NCBI RefSeq assembly: GCF_001544755.2
Contig: NZ_FCOF02000007.1
Span: 62,001-126,000 of the forward strand
DNA: 64,000 nt
Direction of reading: 5' to 3'
Source of the DNA: Caballeronia catudaia
Lineage (GTDB): Bacteria > Pseudomonadota > Gammaproteobacteria > Burkholderiales > Burkholderiaceae
The notes under the pieces are model-generated. The model made no database searches. It had not been told where the DNA came from and saw only the letters and a program-made list of their open reading frames with translations. A program made the translations under genes and the position numbers. Below are positions 63,071-64,000 of this stretch, piece after piece (within the stretch, counting starts at the first letter, position 1; the number at the start of each line of letters is the position of its first letter).

Positions 63071-63107
63071 AACGGGCCGCGGTTTTCACACCGCGGCCCG
63101 TTTTTCA
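63071..63107. terminator. Bidirectional terminator after the phosphatase gene
   Basis: A 12-bp stem AACGGGCCGCGG/CCGCGGCCCGTT around TTTTCACA followed by TTTTT. The A-rich left side (GGAAAC) is weak, so it serves chiefly the plus-strand gene and perhaps the convergent GntR gene. Confidence 0.85.
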
Positions 63108-63115
63108 TTCGATAT

Positions 63116-63817
63116 TCAAGCACCCGCGAACAGCGACGCCAGATCGTTCGTGCGCGCCCCGCTCGCCTGCGCGAGCACGCGCGTCTGCAGCTCGTCCAGA
63201 TGCGTGCGCATCGCTGTCAGCGCGGTAGCGAGATCGCCTGCTTCGAGCGCATCGACGAGGCGGCCATGTTCGTCCGATGCGCAGTTCGACAGTTTCGTCG
63301 GATCGAAAAGCGCCTTATACAGCTCGGTCTTCGCGACGAGCTTCGCGAGAAACGCATGCACTTCCGGCGCGCCGGCCAGTTCCGCGAGCAGCAGATGGAA
63401 GTGCCCCGCGAGGCGCACGCATTCTTCGACGCTGCCCGCCTTCACCGCGCGCTGCTCGGCCTTGACGTGGGCACGCAGCGCGCGCTTCGCCTGCGTCGTC
63501 AGCGCGCCGCACAGCGCGGCAACGATGCCCGCCTCCACCACCTGACGCGCGCGATAGACCTCGCGGATATCTTCGGGCGTCGGCGACGGCACGAACGCGC
63601 CGCGATTTGCTTCCAGCGTCAGCTTGCCTTCGGCGCCGAGCCGCGCCAGCACCTTGCGGATCGTGCCGCGTGTGCAGTCGAACGCGGCGGCGAGCTCGCG
63701 CTCGACGAGCTGCGCGCCGGGCGCGAGCTTGCCGTGCAACAGCGCGGACGTGATCGCGCCGTAGACGCGCTCGTCAACGGTGATTTCGTTCGATGATGTG
63801 TCCGCGCGTGATGCCAT
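63116..63817 (-). CDS. GntR family regulator (FadR subfamily)
   Basis: A 233-residue transcription factor. The winged helix-turn-helix is at about residues 15-80 (RVYGAITSALLHGKLAPGAQ, then LVERELAAAFDCTRGTIRKV, then LEANRGAFV), and the C-terminal helical FCD domain has IREVYRARQVVEAGIVAALC and a metal-binding His pattern (LAGHFHLLLAEL, DEHGRLVDALEAGD). I chose the ATG at 63817; the frame continues upstream without a ribosome site. It is divergent from a gene cut off by the window end and lies next to two operator-like palindromes, so it probably controls that gene. Confidence 0.88.
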   Translation of the reverse strand: MASRADTSSNEITVDERVYGAITSALLHGKLAPGAQLVERELAAAFDCTRGTIRKVLARLGAEGKLTLEANRGAFVPSPTPEDIREVYRARQVVEAGIVAALCGALTTQAKRALRAHVKAEQRAVKAGSVEECVRLAGHFHLLLAELAGAPEVHAFLAKLVAKTELYKALFDPTKLSNCASDEHGRLVDALEAGDLATALTAMRTHLDELQTRVLAQASGARTNDLASLFAGA

Positions 63818-63902
63818 GATGCCTGTCGTGCCTGAGTTGATCCGCATTGTAACGAGTGCCCGCATGCGGATGCGAATTCGGGTTATCACTTTCGACGTAT
63901 TT

Positions 63903-63937
63903 TTGGTTGACCAAACGCTGCTAGAATGGTCAACCAA
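63903..63937. promoter_or_regulatory. Twin GntR-type operators
   Basis: TTGGTTGACCAA (63903-63914) and ATGGTCAACCAA (63926-63937) are two near-palindromes of the form TTGGT-N2-ACCAA, matching the TGGT-N2-ACCA operators of FadR-subfamily GntR regulators. Their centres are 23 nt apart, about two helical turns. TAGAAT (63922-63927) between them is a possible -10 box for the plus-strand gene. The adjacent GntR protein is the obvious binder. Confidence 0.8.
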
Positions 63938-63967
63938 ATGCACGAAACCACGGGAGGATTCCATCGT

Positions 63968-64000
63968 ATGAAGCCATCGACCTGGATCGTCAACGCACGA
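63968..64000 (+). CDS. N-terminal fragment of a gene controlled by the GntR regulator
   Basis: An ATG at 63968 preceded by GGGAGGA 9 nt upstream starts a frame MKPSTWIVNAR that runs off the window. The start is well supported by the ribosome site and by the twin operators upstream. The product cannot be identified from 11 residues. Confidence 0.6.
   Translation, partial: MKPSTWIVNAR

Overview
The window is GC-rich chromosomal DNA of a Burkholderiaceae beta-proteobacterium, most likely in the Burkholderia/Paraburkholderia/Caballeronia group. That placement rests on protein character, codon use, the cyanide-insensitive-type cytochrome bd pair, a complete-looking inositol (iol) locus and the dense packing; it is an inference, since no marker such as 16S rRNA is present. 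I saw no rRNA, tRNA, CRISPR, insertion sequence or prophage genes.

Region by region. 1-9.5 kb: the end of a phosphoesterase, a glycosyltransferase overlapping dgkA, a TetR regulator, a LOG-family enzyme and an SDR; then minus-strand genes for AlaX, DUF924, a truncated haemoglobin, a large FtsX-type permease and a DUF4126 protein. A broken DUF5672 gene lies at about 4.0-4.4 kb. 9.7-12.8 kb: a guanidinium exporter gene (sugE/gdx) behind a guanidine-II (mini-ykkC) riboswitch, divergent from cydAB. 12.8-21.5 kb: a membrane protein, an exported peroxiredoxin, and a signalling block of two HDOD proteins, a PAS-GGDEF-EAL protein behind a textbook FliA (sigma-28) promoter, and a chemoreceptor. 21.8-33.4 kb: an MFS exporter of the fosmidomycin-resistance type, prpE, a Fur-controlled but frameshifted unknown gene, mtnN, uvrD, valS, galU and tusA.

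33.4-46.0 kb is a myo-inositol catabolic locus. A minus-strand arm (iolR-type RpiR regulator, iolG, a second Gfo/Idh/MocA dehydrogenase) diverges from a plus-strand arm (substrate-binding protein, permease, ATPase, iolC fused to a DUF2090 aldolase domain, iolD, iolE, iolB). GGAA/TTCC operator-like repeats lie in the divergent region. A 0.65-kb pair of inverted repeats splits the plus arm between iolD and iolE. The methylmalonate-semialdehyde dehydrogenase step (iolA) is not in the window.

46.0-64 kb: a branched-chain-type ABC cassette without a binding protein, whose LivF has Arg for the Walker A Lys; a thioesterase; threonine aldolase; alaS; a CoA-transferase; glnS; an orphan solute-binding protein; a Nudix enzyme; a di-haem cytochrome c peroxidase-type lipoprotein divergent from an acid phosphatase/phospholipase C-type lipoprotein; and a GntR regulator with two TTGGT-N2-ACCAA-type operators facing a gene cut by the window end.

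The observations most worth a second look are the Fur-controlled frameshifted gene, the inverted-repeat pair inside the iol operon, the riboswitch, the FliA promoter and the Walker A substitution in LivF.
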